Source: Sepiola atlantica (lineage: Eukaryota > Mollusca > Cephalopoda > Sepiida > Sepiolidae). From it: DNA of 64,000 nucleotides. The stretch's first letter is position 1, and the number at the start of each line of letters is the position of its first letter. The notes below the pieces were generated by a model. That model was not told the DNA's origin, ran no database searches, and was given only the letters and a program-made list of their open reading frames with translations. Positions 1-12,846 of this stretch are shown here, in pieces. The stretch spans positions 310,001 to 374,000 of the forward strand of contig CAUVYP010000262.1 in assembly GCA_963556195.1 (NCBI GenBank). Reading direction: 5' to 3'. The translations under genes were made by a program, and so were the position numbers.

Positions 1-825
1 CATCAACAAAATTTAACGCGTTTTAAAGTTGATATCGCTTTTGTTTATAACTTCCACATTTATTCGAATTGTGCAACGAAACTTTGCAGACAGTCGCGGA
101 GACACATGTTCTACTGAAGTACCAAGTTTCAGAAGTGCAGCTCTTGTACTGCTGGAGATATGTCGATACAAACTTAATACGCAAAACATCAACAAAATTT
201 AGCGCGTTTTAAAGTTGATATCGCTTTTGTTTATAACTTCCACATTTGTTCGAATTGTGCAACGAAACTTTGCAGACAGTCGCGGAGACACATTTTCTAC
301 TGAAGTACCAAGTTTCAGAAGTGCAGCTCTTGTACTGCCGGAGATATGTCGATACAAACTTAATACGCAAAACATCAACAGAATTTAGCGCGTTTTAAAG
401 TTGATATCGCTTTTGTTTATAACTTCCACATTTATTCGAATTGTGCAACGAAACTTTGCAGACAGTCGCGGATAGGCCTTTTCTAGTGAAGTACACAGTT
501 TCAGAAGTGCAGCTCTAGTACTGCCGGAGATATCCCGATACAAACTGAATACGCAAAACATCAACAAAATTTAGCGCGTTTTAAAGTTGATATCGCTTTT
601 GATTATAACTTCCACATTTATTCGAATTGTGCAACGAAACTTTGCAGACAACCGCGGAGACACATTTTCTACTGAAGTACCAAGTTTCAGAAGTGCAGCT
701 CTAGTACTGCCGGAGATATGTCGATACAAACTGAATACGTAAAACATCAACAAAATTTAGCGAATTTTAAAGTTGATATCGCTTTTGTTTATAACTTCCA
801 CATTTGTTCGAATTGTGCAACGAAA
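1..825. repeat. Left edge of window: four and a half mixed monomers
   Basis: Monomers at 13 and 199 are GACACA class, 385 is TAGGCC class with an ACACAG variant near 496, and 571 carries CAACCGCGGAGACAC, the ACC variant of offsets 80-83 that creates a CCGCGG site. That variant is rare here but common after 43 kb. The monomer at 199 ends CAACAGAATTTA instead of CAACAAAATTTA. The monomer at 757 has GCGAATTTTAAAG at its start. No gene is present. Confidence 0.8.
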
Positions 826-2499
826 CTTTGCAGACAGTCGCGGATCGGCCTTTTCTAGTGAAGTACCAAGTTTCAGAAGAGAAGCTCTAGTACTGCCGGA
901 GATATGTCGATACAAACTGAATACGCAAAACATCAAAAAAATTTAGCGCGTTTTAAAGTTGATATCGCTTTTGTTTATAACTTTCACATTTATTCGAATT
1001 GTGCAACGAAACTTTGCAGACAGTCGCGGATAGGCCTTTTCTAGTTAAGTACCAAGTTTCAGAAGTGCAGCTCTAGTATTTCCGGAGATATGCCGATACA
1101 AACTGAATACGTAAAACATCAACAAAATTTAGCGCGTTTTAAAGTAGATATCTCTTTTGTTTATTACTTCCATATTTATTCGAATTGTGCAACGAAACTT
1201 TGCAGACAGTCGCGGAGACACATTTACTACTGAACTACCAAGTTTCAGAAGTGCAGCTCTTGTACTGCCGGAGATATGTCAATACAAACTTAATACGCAA
1301 AACATCAACAAAATTTAGCGCGTTTTAAAGTTGATATCGCTTTTGTTTATAACTTCCACATTTGTTCGAATTGTGCAACGAAACTTTGCAGACAGTCGCG
1401 GATAGGCCTTTTCTAGTGAAGTACCAAGTTTCAGAAGTGCAGCTCTAGTACTGCCGGAGATATGTCGATACAAACTGAATACGCAAAACATCAACAAAAT
1501 TTAGCGCGTTTTAAAGTTGATATCGCTTTTGTTTATAACTTCCACATTTATTCGAATTGTGCAACGAAACTTTGCAGACAGTCGCGGATAGGCTTTTTCT
1601 ACTGAAGTACCAAGTTTCAGAAGTGCAGCTCTAGTACTGCCGGAGATATGCCGATACAAACTGAATACGTAAAACATCAACAAAATTTAGCGCGTTTTAA
1701 AGTTTATATCGCTTTTGTTTATAACTTCCACATTTATACGAATTGTGCAACGAAACTTTGCAGACAGTCGCTAAGACACCTTTTCTACTGAAGTACCAAG
1801 TTTCAGAAGTGCAGCTCTTGTACTGCCGGAGATATGTCGATACAAACTTAATACGCAAAACATCAACAAAATTTAGCGCGTTTTAAAGTTGATATCGCTT
1901 TTGATTATAACTTCCACATTTATTCGAATTGTGCAACGAAACTTTGCAGACAGTCGCCGATAAGCCTTTTCTAGTGAAGTACCAAGTTTCAGAAGTGCAG
2001 CTCTTGTACTGCCGGAGATCTCCCGATACAAACTGAATACGCAAAACATCAACAAAATTTAGCGCGTTTTAAAGTTGATATCGCTTTTGATTATAACTTC
2101 CACATTTATTCGAATTGTGCAACGAAACTTTGCAGACAGTCGCGGATAGGCCTTTTCTACTGAAGTACCAAGTTTCAGAAGTGCAGCTCTAGTACTGCCG
2201 GAGATATGTCGATACAAACTGAATACGCAAAACATCAACAAAATTTAGCGCGTTTTAAAGTTGATATCGCTTTTGTTTATAACTTATACATTTATTCGAA
2301 TTGTGCAACGAAACTTTGCAGACAGTCGCGGATAAGCCTTTTCTAGTGAAGTACCAAGTTTCAGAAGTGCCGCTCTAGTACTGCCGGAGATATGTCGATA
2401 CAAACTGAATACGCAAAACATCAACAAAATTTAACGCGTTTTAAAGTTGATATCGCTTTTGTTTATAACTTCCACATTTATTCGAATTGTGCAACGAAA
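826..2499. repeat. 9-monomer tandem duplication, copy 1 (period 1674 bp)
   Basis: Nine consecutive monomers recur at a shift of exactly 1674 bp. Shared rare states include CAGAAGAGAAGCTC (871 and 2545), TAGTATTTCCGG (1074 and 2748), TGTTTATTACTTCC (about 1157 and 2831), the TATACG monomer at 1687, the GATCTCCCG monomer at 1873 and the CTTATACATT monomer at 2245. I spotted about five substitutions against copy 2, for example AGTAGATATC against AGTTGATATC and GGCTTTTTC against GGCATTTTC, so identity is above 99%. The boundary is approximate and lies within offsets 50-90. Confidence 0.9.
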
Positions 2500-2616
2500 C
2501 TTTGCAGACAGTCGCGGATCGGCCATTTCTAGTGAAGTACCAAGTTTCAGAAGAGAAGCTCTAGTACTGCCGGAGATATGTCGATACAAACTGAATACGC
2601 AAAACATCAAAAAAAT
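2431..2616. repeat. Hybrid monomer at the 9-monomer duplication junction
   Basis: The left part (TTAACGCG start, TTTATTCG at offset 50) matches the monomer at 4105. The right part (GGATCGGCC and CAGAAGAGAAGCTC) matches the monomer at 757. The switch lies between about 2480 and 2520. One recombinant monomer at the join of two near-identical nine-monomer blocks is direct evidence for how the duplication arose. Confidence 0.85.
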
Positions 2617-4173
2617 TTAGCGCGTTTTAAAGTTGATATCGCTTTTGTTTATAACTTTCACATTTATTCGAATTGTGCAACGAAACTTTGCAGACAGTCG
2701 CGGATAGGCCTTTTCTAGTTAAGTACCAAGTTTCAGAAGTGCAGCTCTAGTATTTCCGGAGATATGCCGATACAAACTGAATACGTAAAACATCAACAAA
2801 ATTTAGCGCGTTTTAAAGTTGATATCTCTTTTGTTTATTACTTCCATATTTATTCGAATTGTGCAACGAAACTTTGCAGACAGTCGCGGAGACACATTTA
2901 CTACTGAACTACCAAGTTTCAGAAGTGCAGCTCTTGTACTGCCGGAGATATGTCAATACAAACTTAATACGCAAAACATCAACAAAATTTAGCGCGTTTT
3001 AAAGTTGATATCGCTTTTGTTTATAACTTCCACATTTGTTCGAATTGTGCAACGAAACTTTGCAGACAGTCGCGGATAGGCCTTTTCTAGTGAAGTACCA
3101 AGTTTCAGAAGTGCAGCTCTAGTACTGCCGGAGATATGTCGATACAAACTGAATACGCAAAACATCAACAAAATTTAGCGCGTTTTAAAGTTGATATCGC
3201 TTTTGTTTATAACTTCCACATTTATTCGAATTGTGCAACGAAACTTTGCAGACAGTCGCGGATAGGCATTTTCTACTGAAGTACCAAGTTTCAGAAGTGC
3301 AGCTCTAGTACTGCCGGAGATATGCCGATACAAACTGAATACGTAAAACATCAACAAAATTTAGCGCGTTTTAAAGTTTATATCGCTTTTGTTTATAACT
3401 TCCACATTTATACGAATTGTGCAACGAAACTTTGCAGACAGTCGCTAAGACACCTTTTCTACTGAAGTACCAAGTTTCAGAAGTGCAGCTCTTGTACTGC
3501 CGGAGATATGTCGATACAAACTTAATACGCAAAACATCAACAAAATTTAGCGCGTTTTAAAGTTGATATCGCTTTTGATTATAACTTCCACATTTATTCG
3601 AATTGTGCAACGAAACTTTGCAGACAGTCGCCGATAGGCCTTTTCTAGTGAAGTACCAAGTTTCAGAAGTGCAGCTCTTGTACTGCCGGAGATCTCCCGA
3701 TACAAACTGAATACGCAAAACATCAACAAAATTTAGCGCGTTTTAAAGTTGATATCGCTTTTGATTATAACTTCCACATTTATTCGAATTGTGCAACGAA
3801 ACTTTGCAGACAGTCGCGGATAGGCCTTTTCTACTGAAGTACCAAGTTTCAGAAGTGCAGCTCTAGTACTGCCGGAGATATGTCGATACAAACTGAATAC
3901 GCAAAACATCAACAAAATTTAGCGCGTTTTAAAGTTGATATCGCTTTTGTTTATAACTTATACATTTATTCGTATTGTGCAACGAAACTTTGCAGACAGT
4001 CGCGGATAAGCCTTTTCTAGTGAAGTACCAAGTTTCAGAAGTGCCGCTCTAGTACTGCCGGAGATATGTCGATACAAACTGAATACGCAAAACATCAACA
4101 AAATTTAACGCGTTTTAAAGTTGATATCGCTTTTGTTTATAACTTCCACATTTATTCGAATTGTGCAACGAAA
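2500..4173. repeat. 9-monomer tandem duplication, copy 2 (period 1674 bp)
   Basis: Second copy of the unit beginning near 826. It starts in the middle of the hybrid monomer at 2431 and ends in the middle of the monomer at 4105, which is the expected structure when a tandem duplication is made by exchange between mid-monomer positions. Copy-specific substitutions include TATTCGTATTG near 3969. Confidence 0.9.
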
Positions 4174-7100
4174 CTTTGCAGACAGTCGCGGAGACACATT
4201 TTCTACTGAAGTACCAAGTTTCAGAAGTGCAGCTCTTGTACTGCTGGAGATATGTCGATACAAACTTAATACGCAAAACATCAACAAAATTTAGCGCGTT
4301 TTAAAGTTGATATCGCTTTTGTTTATAACTTCCACATTTGTTCGAATTGTGCAACGAAACTTTGCAGACAGTCGCGGAGACACATTTTCTACTGAAGTAC
4401 CAAGTTTCAGAAGTGCAGCTCTTGTACTGCCGGAGATATGTCGATACAAACTTAATACGCAAAACATCAACAAAATTTAGCGCGTTTTAAAGTTGATATC
4501 GCTTTTGTTTATAACTTCCACATTTATTCGAATTGTGCAACGAAACTTTGCAGACAGTCGCGGATCGGCCTTTTCTAGTGAAGTACCAAGTATCAGAAGT
4601 GCAGCTCTAGTACTGCCGGAGATATGTCGATACAAACTGAATACGCAAAACATCAACAAAATTTAGCGCGTTTTAAAGTTGATATCGCTTTTGTTTATAA
4701 CTTTCACATTTATTCGAATTGTGCAACGAAACTTTGCAGACAGTCGCGGATAGGCCTTTTCTAGTGAAGTACCAAGTTTCAGAAGTGCAGCTCTAGTATT
4801 TCCGGAGATATGCCGAAAGAAACTGAATACGTAAAACATCAACAAAATTTAGCGCGTTTTAAAGTTGATATCGCTTTTGTTTATGACTTCCACATTTATT
4901 CGAATTGTGCAACGAAACTTTGCAGACAGTCGCGGAGACACATTTACTACTGAAGTACCAAGTTTCAGAAGTGCAGCTCTTGTACTGCCGGAGATATGTC
5001 GATACAAACTTAATACGCAAAACATCAACAAAATTTAGCGCGTTTTAAAGTTGATATCGCTTTTGTTTATAACTTCCACATTTGTTCGAATTGTGCAACG
5101 AAACTTTGCAGACAGTCGCGGATAGGCCTTTTCTAGTTAAGTACCAAGTTTCAGAAGTGCAGCTCTAGTACTGCCGGAGATATGTCGATACAAACTGAAT
5201 ACGCAAAACATTAACAAAATTTAGCGCGTTTTAAAGTTGATATCGCTTTTGTTTATAACTTCCACATTTATTCGAATTGTGCAACGAAACTTTGCAGACA
5301 GTCGCGGATAGGCCTTTTCTACTGAAGTACCAAGTTTCAGAAGTGCAGCTCTAGTACTGCCGGAGATATGCCGATACAAACTGAATACGTAAAACATCAA
5401 CAAAATTTAGCGCGTTTTAAAGTTGATATCGCTTTTGTTTATAACTTCCACATTTATACGAATTGTGCAACGAAACTTTGCAGACAGTCGCTAAGACACC
5501 TTTTCTACTTAAGTACCAAGTTTCAGAAGTGCAGCTCTTGTACTGCCGGAGATATGTCGATACAAACTTAATACGCAAAACATCAACAAAATTTAGCGCG
5601 TTTTAAAGTTGATATCGCTATTGATTATAACTTCCACATTTATTCGAATTGTGCAACGAAACTTTGCAGACAGTCGCCGATAGGCCTTTTCTAGTGAAGT
5701 ACCAAGTTTCAGAAGTGCAGCTCTTGTACTGCCGGAGATCTCCCGATACAAACTGAATACGCAAAACATCAACAAAATTTAGCGCGTTTTAAAGTTGATA
5801 TCGCTTTTGATTATAACTTCCACATTTATTCGAATTGTGCAACGAAACTTTGCAGACAGTCGCGGATAGGCCTTTTCTACTGAAGTACCAAGTTTCAGAA
5901 GTGCCGCTCTAGTACTGCCGGAGATATGTCGATACAAACTGAATACGCAAAACATCAACAAAATTTAACGCGTTTTAAAGTTGATATCGCTTTTGTTTAT
6001 AACTTATACATTTATTCGAATTGTGCAACGAAACTTTGCAGACAGTCGCGGAGACACATTTTCTACTGAAGTACGAAGTTTCAGAAGTGCAGCTCTTGTA
6101 CTGCCGGAGATATGTCGATACAAACTTAATACGCAAAACATCAACAAAATTTAGCGCGTTTTAAAGTTGATATCGCTTTTGTTTATAACTTCCACATTTG
6201 TTCGAATTGTGCAACGAAACTTTGCAGACAGTCGCGGATAGGCCTTTTCTAGTGAAGTACCAAGTTTCAGAAGTGCAGCTCTAGTTTTTCCGGAGATATG
6301 CCGATACAAACTGAATACGTAAAACATCAACAAAATTTAGCGCGTTTTAAAGTTGATATCGCTTTTGTTTATGACTTCCACATTTATTCGAATTGTGCAA
6401 CGAAACTTTGCAGAGAGTCGCGGAGACACATTTACTACTGAAGTACCAAGTTTCAGAAGTGCAGCTCTTGTACTGCCGGAGATATGTCGATACAAACTTA
6501 ATACGTAAAACATCAACAAAATTTAACGCGTTTTAAAGTTGATATCGCTTTTGTTTATAACTTCCACATTTGTTCGAATTGTGCAACGAAACTTTGCAGA
6601 CAGTCGCGGATAGGCCTTTTCTAGTTAAGTACCAAGTTTCAGAAGTGCAGCTCTAGTACTGCCGGAGATATGTCGATACAAACTGAATACGCAAAACATT
6701 AACAAAATTTAGCGCGTTTTAAAGTTGATATCGCTTTTGTTTATAACTTCCACATTTATTCGAATTGTGCAACGAAACTTTGCAGACAGTCGCGGATAGG
6801 CCTTTTCTACTGCAGTACCAGGTTTCAGAAGTGCAGCTCTAGTACTGCCGGAGATATGCCGATACAAACTGAATACGTAAAACATCAACAAAATTTAGCG
6901 CGTTTTAAAGTTTATATTGCTTTTGTTTATAACTTCCACATTTATACGAATTGTGCAACGAAACTTTGCAGACAGTCGCTAAGACACCTTTTCTACTTAA
7001 GTACCAAGTTTCAGAAGTGCAGCTCTTGTACTGCCGGAGATATGTCGATACAAACTTAATACGCAAAACATCAACAAAATTTAGCGCGTTTTAAAGTTGA

Positions 7101-8089
7101 TATCGCTTTTGATTATAACTTCCACATTTATTCGAATTGTGCAACGAAACTTTGCAGACAGTCGCCGATAGGCCTTTTCTAGTGAAGTACCAAGTTTCAG
7201 AAGTGCAGCTCTTGTACTGCCGGAGATCTCCCGATACCAACTGAATACGCAAAACATCAACAAAATTTAGCGCGTTTTAAAGTTGATATCGCTTTTGATT
7301 ATAACTTCCACATTTATTCGAATTGTGCAACGAAACTTTGCAGACAGTCGCGGATAGGCCTTTTCTACTGAAGTACCAAGTTTCAGAAGTGCAGCTCTAG
7401 TACTGCCGGAGATATGTCGATACAAACTGAATACGCAAAACATCAACAAAATTTAGCGCGTTTTAAAGTTGATATCGCTTTTGTTTATAACTTATACATT
7501 TATTCGAATTGTGCAACGAAACTTTGCAGACAGTCGCGGATAAGCCTTTTCTAGTGAAGTACCAAGTTTCAGAAGTGCCGCTCTAGTACTGCCGGAGATA
7601 TGTCGATACAAACTGAATACGCAAAACATCAACAAAATTTAACGCGTTTTAAAGTTGATATCGCTTTTGTTTATAACTTCCACATTTATTCGAATTGTGC
7701 AACGAAACTTTGCAGACAGTCGCGGAGACACATTTTCTACTGAAGTACGAAGTTTCAGAAGTGCAGCTCTTGTACTGCCGGAGATATGTCGATACAAACT
7801 TAATACGCAAAACATCAACAAAATTTAGCGCGTTTTAAAGTTGATATCGCTTTTGTTTATAACTTCCACATTTGTTCGAATTGTGCAACGAAACTTTGCA
7901 GACAGTCGCGGAGACACATTTTCTACTGAAGTACCAAGTTTCAGAAGTGCAGCTCTTGTACTGCCGGAGATATGTCGATACAAACTTAATACGCAAAACA
8001 TCAACAAAATTTAGCGCGTTTTAAAGTTGATATCGCTTATGATTACAACTTCCACATTTATTCGAATTGTGCAACGAAACTTTGCAGAC
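4174..8089. repeat. Mixed monomers with an 8-monomer (1488 bp) internal period
   Basis: Monomers from 4663 to 5778 recur at a shift of 1488 bp at 6151 to 7266. Shared marks include TTTATGACTTCC with CATTTACTACTG (4849, 6337), CTAGTTAAG (5035, 6523), CATTAACAAAATTTA (about 5209, 6697), the TATACG monomer (5407, 6895) and GATCTCCCG (5593, 7081). The monomer at 6151 is a hybrid: its left half has TTTGTTCG and its right half has TTTTTCCGG and CCGATAC like 4663. The monomer at 5779 joins a GATTATAAC left half to a GTGCCGCTCTAG right half, and 5965 mixes a TTAACGCG start with CTTATACATT. No gene is present. Confidence 0.8.
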
Positions 8090-11000
8090 AGTCGCGGAGA
8101 CACATTTTCTACTGAAGTACCAAGTTTCAGAAGTGCAGCTCTTGTACTGCCGGAGATATGTCGATACAAACTTAATACGCAAAACATCAACAAAATTTAG
8201 CGCGTTTTAAAGTTGATATCGCTTTTGTTTATAACTTCCACATTTGTTCGAATTGTGCAACGAAACTTTGAAGACAGTCGCGGATAGGCCTTTTCTAGTG
8301 AAGTACCAAGTTTCAGAAGTGCAGCTCTAGTACTGCCGGAGATATGTCGATACAAACTGAATACGCAATACATCAACAAAATTTAGCGCGTTTTAAAGTT
8401 GATATCGCTTTTGTTTATAACTTCCACATTTATTCGAATTGTGCAACGAAACTTTGCAGACAGTGGCGGATAGGCCTTTTCTACTGAAGTACCAAGTTTC
8501 AGAAGTGCAGCTCTTGTACTGCCGGAGATATGTCGATACAAACTGAATACGCAAAACATCAACAAAATTTAGCGCGTTTTAAAGTTGATATCGCTTTTGT
8601 TTATAACTTCCACATTTATTCGAATTGTGCAACGAAACTTTGCAGACAGTCGCGGATAGGCCTTTTCTACTGAAGTACCAAGTTTCAGAAGTGCAGCTCT
8701 AGTACTGCCGGAGATATGTCGATACAAACAGAATACGCAAAACATTAACAAAATTTAGCGCGTTTTAAAGTTTATATCGCTTTTGTTTATAACTTCCACA
8801 TTTATTCGAATTGTGCAACGAAACTTTGCAGACAGTCGCGGATAAGCCTTTTCTAGTGAAGTACCAAGTTTCAGAAGTGCAGCTCTAGTACTGCCGGAGA
8901 TATGTCGATACAAACTGAATACGCAAAACATCAACAAAATTTAACGCGTTTTAAAGTTGATATCGCTTTTGTTTATAACTTCCACATTTATTCGAATTGT
9001 GCAACGAAACTTTGCAGACAGTCGCGGAGACACATTTTCTACTGAAGTACCAAATTTCAGAAGTGCAGCTCTTGTACTGCCGGAGATATGTCGATACAAA
9101 CTTAATACGCAAAACATCAACAAAATTTAGCGCGTTTTAAAGTTGATATCGCTTTTGTTTATAACTTCCACATTTGTTCGAATTGTGCAACGAAACTTTG
9201 CAGACAGTCGCGGAGACACATTTTCTACATAAGTACTAAGTTTCAGAAGTGCAGCTCTTGTACTGCCGGAGATATGTCGATACAAACTTAATACGCAAAA
9301 CATCAACAAAATTTAGCGCGTTTTAAAGTTGATATCGCTTTTGTTTATAACTTCCACATTTATTCGAATTGTGCAACGAAACTTTGCAGACAGTCGCGGA
9401 TCGGCCTTTTCTAGTGAAGTACCAAGTTTCAGAAGTGCAGCTCTAGTACTGCCGGAGATATGTCGATACAAACTGAATACGCAAAACATCAACAAAATTT
9501 AGCGCGTTTTAAAGTTGATATCGCTTTTGTTTATAACTTTCACATTTATTCGAATTGTGCAACGAAACTTTGCAGACAGTCGCGGATAGGCCTTTTCTAG
9601 TGAAGTACCAAGTTTCAGAAGTGCAGCTCTAGTATTTCCGGAGATATGCCGATACAAACTGAATACGTAAAACATCAACAAAATTTAGCGCGTTTTAAAG
9701 TTGATATCGCTTTTGTTTATGACTTCCACATTTATTCGAATTGTGCAACGAAACTTTGCAGACAGTCGCGGAGACACATTTACTACTGAAGTACCAAGTT
9801 TCAGAAGTGCAGCTCTTGTACTGCCGGAGATATGTCGATACAAACTTAATACGCAAAACATCAACAAAATTTAGCGCGTTTTAAAGTTGATATCGCTTTT
9901 GTTTATAACTTCCACATTTGTTCGAATTGTGCAACAAAACTTTGCAGACAGTCGCGGATAGGCCTTTTCTAGTAAAGTACCAAGTTTCAGAAGTGCAGCT
10001 CTAGTACTGCCGGAGATATGTCGATACAAACTGAATACGCAAAACATCAACAAAATTTAGCGCGTTTTAAAGTTGATATCGCTTTTGTTTATAACTTCCA
10101 CATTTATTCGAATTGTGCAACGAAACTTTGCAGACAGTCGCGGATAGGCCTTTTCTACTGAAGTACCAAGTTTCAGAAGTGCAGCTCTAGTACTGCCGGA
10201 GATATGCCGATACAAACTGAATACGTAAAACATCAACAAAATTTAGCGCGTTTTAAAGTTTATATCGCTTTTGTTTATAACTTCCACATTTATACGAATT
10301 GTGCAACGAAACTTTGCAGACAGTCGCTAAGACACCTTTTCTACTTAAGTACCAAGTTTCAGAAGTGCAGCTCTTGTACTGCCGGAGATATGTCGATACA
10401 AACTTAATACGCAAAACATCAACAAAATTTAGCGCGTTTTAAAGTTGATATCGCTTTTGATTATAACTTCCACATTTATTCGAATTGTGCAACGAAACTT
10501 TGCAGACAGTCGCCGATAGGCCTTTTCTAGTGAAGTACCAAGTTTCAGAAGTGCAGCTCTTGTACTGCCGGAGATGTCCCGATACAAACTGAATACGCAA
10601 AACATCAACAAAATTTAGCGCGTTTTAAAGTTGATATCGCTTTTGATTATAACTTCCACATTTATTCGAATTGTGCAACGAAACTTTGCAGACAGTCGCG
10701 GATAGGCCTTTTCTACTGAAGTACCAAGTTTCAGAAGTGCAGCTCTAGTACTGCCGGAGATATGTCGATACAAACTGAATACGCAAAACATCAACAAAAT
10801 TTAGCGCGTTTTAAAGTTGATATCGCTTTTGTTTATAACTTATACATTTATTCGAATTGTGCAACGAAACGTTGCAGACAGTCGCGGATAAGCCTTTTTT
10901 AGTGAAGTACCAAGTTTCAGAAGTGCCGCTCTAGTACTGCCGGAGATATGTCGATACAAACTGAATACGCAAAACATCAACAAAATTTAGCGCGTTTTAA

Positions 11001-12739
11001 AGTTGATATCGCTTTTGTTTATAACTTCCACATTTGTTCGAATTGTGCAACGAAACTTTGCAGACAGTCGCGGAGACACATGTTCTACTGAAGTACCAAG
11101 TTTCAGAAGTGCAGCTCTTGTACTGCCGGAGATATGTCGATACAAACTTAATACGCAAAACATCAACAAAATTTAGCGCGTTTTAAAGTTGATATCGCTT
11201 ATGATTACAACTTCCACATTTATTCGAATTGTGCAACGAAACTTTGCAGACAGTCGCGGAGACACATTTTCTACTGAAGTACCAAGTTTCAGAAGTGCAG
11301 CTCTTGTACTGCCGGAGATATGTCGATACAAACTTAATACGCAAAACATCAACAAAATTTAGCGCGTTTTAAAGTTGATATCGCTTTTGTTTATAACTTC
11401 CACATTTGTTCGAATTGTGCAACGAAACTTTGCAGACAGTCGCGGATAGGCCTTTTCTAGTGAAGTACCAAGTTTCAGAAGTGCAGCTCAAGTACTGCCG
11501 GAGATATGTCGATACAAACTGAATACGCAATACATCAACAAAATTTAGCGCGTTTTAAAGTTGATATCGCTTTTGTTTATAACTTCCACATTTATTCGAA
11601 TTGTGCAACGAAACTTTGCAGACAGTGGCGGATAGGCCTTTTCTACTGAAGTACCAAGTTTCAGAAGTGCAGCTCTAGTACTGCCGGAGATATGTCGATA
11701 CAAACTGAATACGCAAAACATCAACAAAATTTAGCGTGTTTTAAAGTTGATACGTCTTTTGTTTATAACTTCCACATTTATTCGAATTGTGCAACGAAAC
11801 TTTGCAGACAGTCGCGGATAGGCCTTTTCTACTGAAGTACCAAGTTTCAGAAGTGCAGCTCTAGTACTGCCGGAGATATGTCGATACAAACTTAATACGC
11901 AAAACATAAACAAAATTTAGCGCGTTTTAAAGTTGATATCGCTTTTGTTTATAACTTCCACATTTATTCGAATTGTGCAACGAAACTTTGCAGACAGTCG
12001 CGGATAAGCCTTTTCTAGTGAAGTACCAAGTTTCAGAAGTGCAGCTCTAGTACTGCCGGAGATATGTCGATACAAACTGAATACGCAAAACATCAACAAA
12101 ATTTAACGCGTTTTAAAGTTGATATCGCTTTTGTTTATAACTTCCACATTTATTCGAATTGTGCAACGAAACTTTGCAGACAGTCGCGGAGACACATTTT
12201 CTACTGAAGTACCAAGTTTCAGAAGTGCAGCTCTGGTACTGCCGGAGATATGTCGATACAAACTTAATACGCAAAACATCAACAAAATTTAGCGCGTTTT
12301 AAAGTTGATATCGCTTTTGTTTATAACTTCCACATTTGTTCGAATTGTGCAACGAAACTTTGCAGACAGTCGCGGAGACACATTTTCTACTGAAGTACTA
12401 AGTTTCAGAAGTGCAGCTCTTGTACTGCCGGAGATATGTCGATACAAACTTTATACGCAAAACATCAACAAAATTTAGCGCGTTTTAAAGTTGATATCGC
12501 TTTTGTTTATAACTTCCACATTTATTCGAATTGTGCAACGAAACTTTGCAGACAGTGGCGGATAGGCCTTTTCTAGTGAAGTACCAAGTTTCAGAAGTGC
12601 AGCTCTAGTACTGCCGGAGATATCCCGATACAAACTGAATACGCAAAACATCAACAAAATTTAGCGCGTTTTAAAGTTGATATCGCTTTTGATTATACCT
12701 TCCACATTTATTCGAATTGTGCAACGAAACTTTGCAGAC
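8090..12739. repeat. 25-monomer tandem duplication, copy 1 (period 4650 bp)
   Basis: The block from the middle of the monomer at 8011 to the middle of 12661 recurs 4650 bp downstream. Paired monomers include 8197/12847 (CAATACATC), 8383/13033 (CAGTGGCGG), 8569/13219 (AAACAGAATAC), 9127/13777 (AGTACTAAG), 9499/14149 (TATTTCCGG), 9685/14335 (TATGACTTCC), 10243/14893 (TATACG) and 10429/15079 (GATGTCCCG). I noted roughly 15 differences over the 13 monomers from 8197 against those from 12847, about 99.4% identity by eye. Confidence 0.85.
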
Positions 12740-12846
12740 AGTCGCGGAGACACATTTTCTACTGAAGTACCAAGTTTCAGAAGTGCAGCTCTTGTACTGC
12801 CGGGGATATGTCGATACAAACTTAATACGCAAAACATCAACAAAAT
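12661..12846. repeat. Hybrid monomer at the 25-monomer duplication junction
   Basis: The left part carries GATTATACCTTCC, otherwise seen only in the 17125 lineage (17125, 25494, 29585, 34791, 37952). The right part lacks that lineage's TTTCCGAAG and GACCGAGATATGTTG marks. It reads instead like the monomer at 8011, with one private change (GCCGGGGATATG), and is followed by the same CAATACATC monomer. The switch lies between about 12700 and 12777. Confidence 0.8.
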
